From positions 1 to 5,512 of the forward strand of contig JAQUAC010000103.1 of assembly GCA_028687415.1 (NCBI GenBank): 5,512 nucleotides of DNA. Reading direction: 5' to 3'. How positions within the stretch are numbered: position 1 is the first letter of the stretch; each line of letters starts with the position of its first letter. Below the pieces are notes generated by a model. The model was not told the DNA's origin. It saw only the letters and a list, made by a program, of their open reading frames with translations, and searched no databases. The DNA is from Acidocella sp. (GTDB taxonomy: Bacteria; Pseudomonadota; Alphaproteobacteria; Acetobacterales; Acetobacteraceae). The translations under genes were made by a program, and so were the position numbers. Shown here piece by piece: positions 4,115-5,512 of this stretch.

Positions 4115-5512
4115 ATGACTGCTGAACCCACTGCCGATCTCGGCGCCTACGTAAAAAAGCTCAGCCGGGCCAGCGTGCTCGTGGTGGGTGACGCGATGCT
4201 GGACCGCTATGTCTATGGCGAGGTTTCACGCATCAGCCCGGAGGCACCCGTCCCCATCCTCACCGTCAAGCGCGAGGTCGCCATGCCCGGCGGCGCTGGC
4301 AACGTGGTGCGCAACCTTATCGCACTGGACGCCGCCTCCGCCTTTGTCTCCGTGGTGGGCGACGATCAGGCGGGCTCTGACCTCACCGGCCTCGTCGGCG
4401 GGCAGGAACATGTGGAGCCCTGGCTGCTGGTGCAAGGCGGGCGCACGACAACCCTAAAGACACGCTACATCGCGCAAGGGCAGCACCTCATCCGCGCCGA
4501 CCGCGAGGAAACCCAGCCCCTGCCCCCCAAACTGGCCGAGCGCCTGGTGCGCATCGCCCTGGACGCCATGGCCGTCACCTCCGTCACCGTGCTCTCCGAC
4601 TACCGCAAGGGCGTGCTGAGCGAGGAGGTGATCGCCCAGCTCATCGCCGGCGCAAAGAAGCTGGGGCGCAAGATCATCATCGACCCCAAGGGGCGCGACT
4701 ACGACCGCTACCGCGGCGCCGACATCGTCACCCCCAACCGCCGGGAGCTGGCCGAGGCCACCGGGCTCGCCGTGGATACCGAGGCCGGCATTGTCGCCGC
4801 CGCCCAGGCGCTGCTCTCCCGGTATGATTTCGGGGCTGTGCTGGTCACCCGCTCCGAGGACGGCATGAGCCTGATCACCCCCCGCGAGGTGCGCCACTAC
4901 CCCGGCGAGGCCAAAGAAGTATTCGACGTCTCCGGCGCCGGCGATACCGTGGTAGCGGCCCTGGCGGCTGCCATGGCGGTGGAGGTGCCGCTGGCCGACG
5001 CCGCGCGTCTGGCCAACATCGCCGCCGGCATTGTGGTCGGCAAGGTTGGCACCGCTGTGGCCCGCCCCTCGGACATCCTGGCCGCCATCGCCCCCGCCAC
5101 CGGCGCGCTGCGCAAGGTCGTCACCCCCTCGGCTGCGGCGGAGGCGGCGGAGCGCTGGCGCATGCGCGGCTACAAGGTGGGCTTTACCAATGGCTGCTTT
5201 GACCTGCTGCACCCCGGCCATGTGCACCTGCTGGAGCAGTGCCGGGCCATGTGCGACCGGCTGATCGTCGGCATCAACGCCGACAGCTCCGTGCAGCGCC
5301 TGAAAGGCCCCACCCGCCCGGCCCAGGGCGAGGCCGCCCGCGCCGCCGTGCTCGCCTCGCTCTCCAGCGTCGATCTGGTCTGCCTGTTCGAAGAAGACAC
5401 CCCCATAGAGCTGATCAAGCGCATCCGCCCAGATCTGCTGATCAAAGGCGCCGACTACACCCGCGAGACGGTGGTGGGCGCGGATCTCGTGGAAAGCTGG
5501 GGCGGGGCCGTG
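4115..5512 (+). CDS. hldE: Bifunctional D-glycero-beta-D-manno-heptose-7-phosphate kinase / heptose-1-phosphate adenylyltransferase (3' end outside window)
   Basis: HldE (RfaE) acts in the cytoplasm. It phosphorylates heptose 7-phosphate at C1 and, after dephosphorylation by GmhB, adenylylates heptose 1-phosphate to make the ADP-heptose precursor used in the LPS inner core. 466 residues are visible. The N-terminal PfkB/ribokinase domain (about 1-325) shows GDAMLDRYVYGEVSRISPEA (25-44), the glycine-rich PGGAGNVVRNL (58-68) and DVSGAGDTVVAAL (271-283), with the catalytic base D277. After a short Ala-rich linker, the nucleotidyltransferase domain begins near 353 with FTNGCFDLLHPGHV (357-370), holding the HxGH motif (366-369), then GINADSSVQRLKG (386-398) and IKGADYT (443-449). 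E. coli HldE has 477 residues, and about 25 residues are probably missing here. ATG 4115 is the first start after an upstream stop. There is no convincing Shine-Dalgarno sequence. Confidence 0.97.
   Translation, partial: MTAEPTADLGAYVKKLSRASVLVVGDAMLDRYVYGEVSRISPEAPVPILTVKREVAMPGGAGNVVRNLIALDAASAFVSVVGDDQAGSDLTGLVGGQEHVEPWLLVQGGRTTTLKTRYIAQGQHLIRADREETQPLPPKLAERLVRIALDAMAVTSVTVLSDYRKGVLSEEVIAQLIAGAKKLGRKIIIDPKGRDYDRYRGADIVTPNRRELAEATGLAVDTEAGIVAAAQALLSRYDFGAVLVTRSEDGMSLITPREVRHYPGEAKEVFDVSGAGDTVVAALAAAMAVEVPLADAARLANIAAGIVVGKVGTAVARPSDILAAIAPATGALRKVVTPSAAAEAAERWRMRGYKVGFTNGCFDLLHPGHVHLLEQCRAMCDRLIVGINADSSVQRLKGPTRPAQGEAARAAVLASLSSVDLVCLFEEDTPIELIKRIRPDLLIKGADYTRETVVGADLVESWGGAV

Noticed and set aside
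4454..5227. Minus-strand open frame opposite hldE
   Set aside because: It is a Gly/Ala/His/Val-rich low-complexity shadow of hldE, which has intact kinase and HxGH motifs.

Overview
This GC-rich window comes from an alphaproteobacterium. The best guess is Rhodospirillales/Acetobacteraceae, based on the style of the DnaA (LEDRLRTRL followed by GMVADLH), of ribosomal protein S20 (MANIASAQKRIRQ) and of the two-domain HldE, and on the TTGAC-type promoter. That placement rests on family resemblance recalled by eye, not on a search. All recognisable genes are chromosomal housekeeping or envelope genes. I see no mobile element, CRISPR array, tRNA or rRNA.

Layout: the left part (1-1291, minus strand) is dnaA, cut by the window edge before the end of its DNA-binding domain. 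Next is a 398-base intergenic region (1292-1689). It holds the rpsT terminator, a perfect 13-bp tandem repeat, three clustered GANTC sites and an AT-rich stretch with a TATAAT box that may be the dnaA promoter. rpsT (S20) follows on the minus strand, with its own well-spaced promoter. Upstream of it, also on the minus strand, is a tight three-gene cluster transcribed hslO (Hsp33), then an uncharacterised lipoprotein, then a small histidine-free cupin-fold protein. Each junction in this cluster is a 4-base stop/start overlap. A 47-base divergent gap separates hslO from hldE on the plus strand. hldE is a bifunctional heptose kinase/adenylyltransferase for LPS core precursor synthesis and is cut by the right edge.

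Functional reading: replication initiation (DnaA) and ribosome assembly (S20) lie next to each other, in the same direction and separated by a terminator, so dnaA expression probably depends on the intergenic region. The hslO cluster joins a redox-activated chaperone to an envelope lipoprotein of unknown role. hldE supplies ADP-heptose for LPS.

Nothing here amounts to a clear new biological system. The parts most worth a second look are the dnaA upstream region (tandem repeat plus GANTC cluster), the unknown lipoprotein coupled to hslO, and the very short divergent hslO/hldE gap, where no good ribosome binding site is visible on either side.
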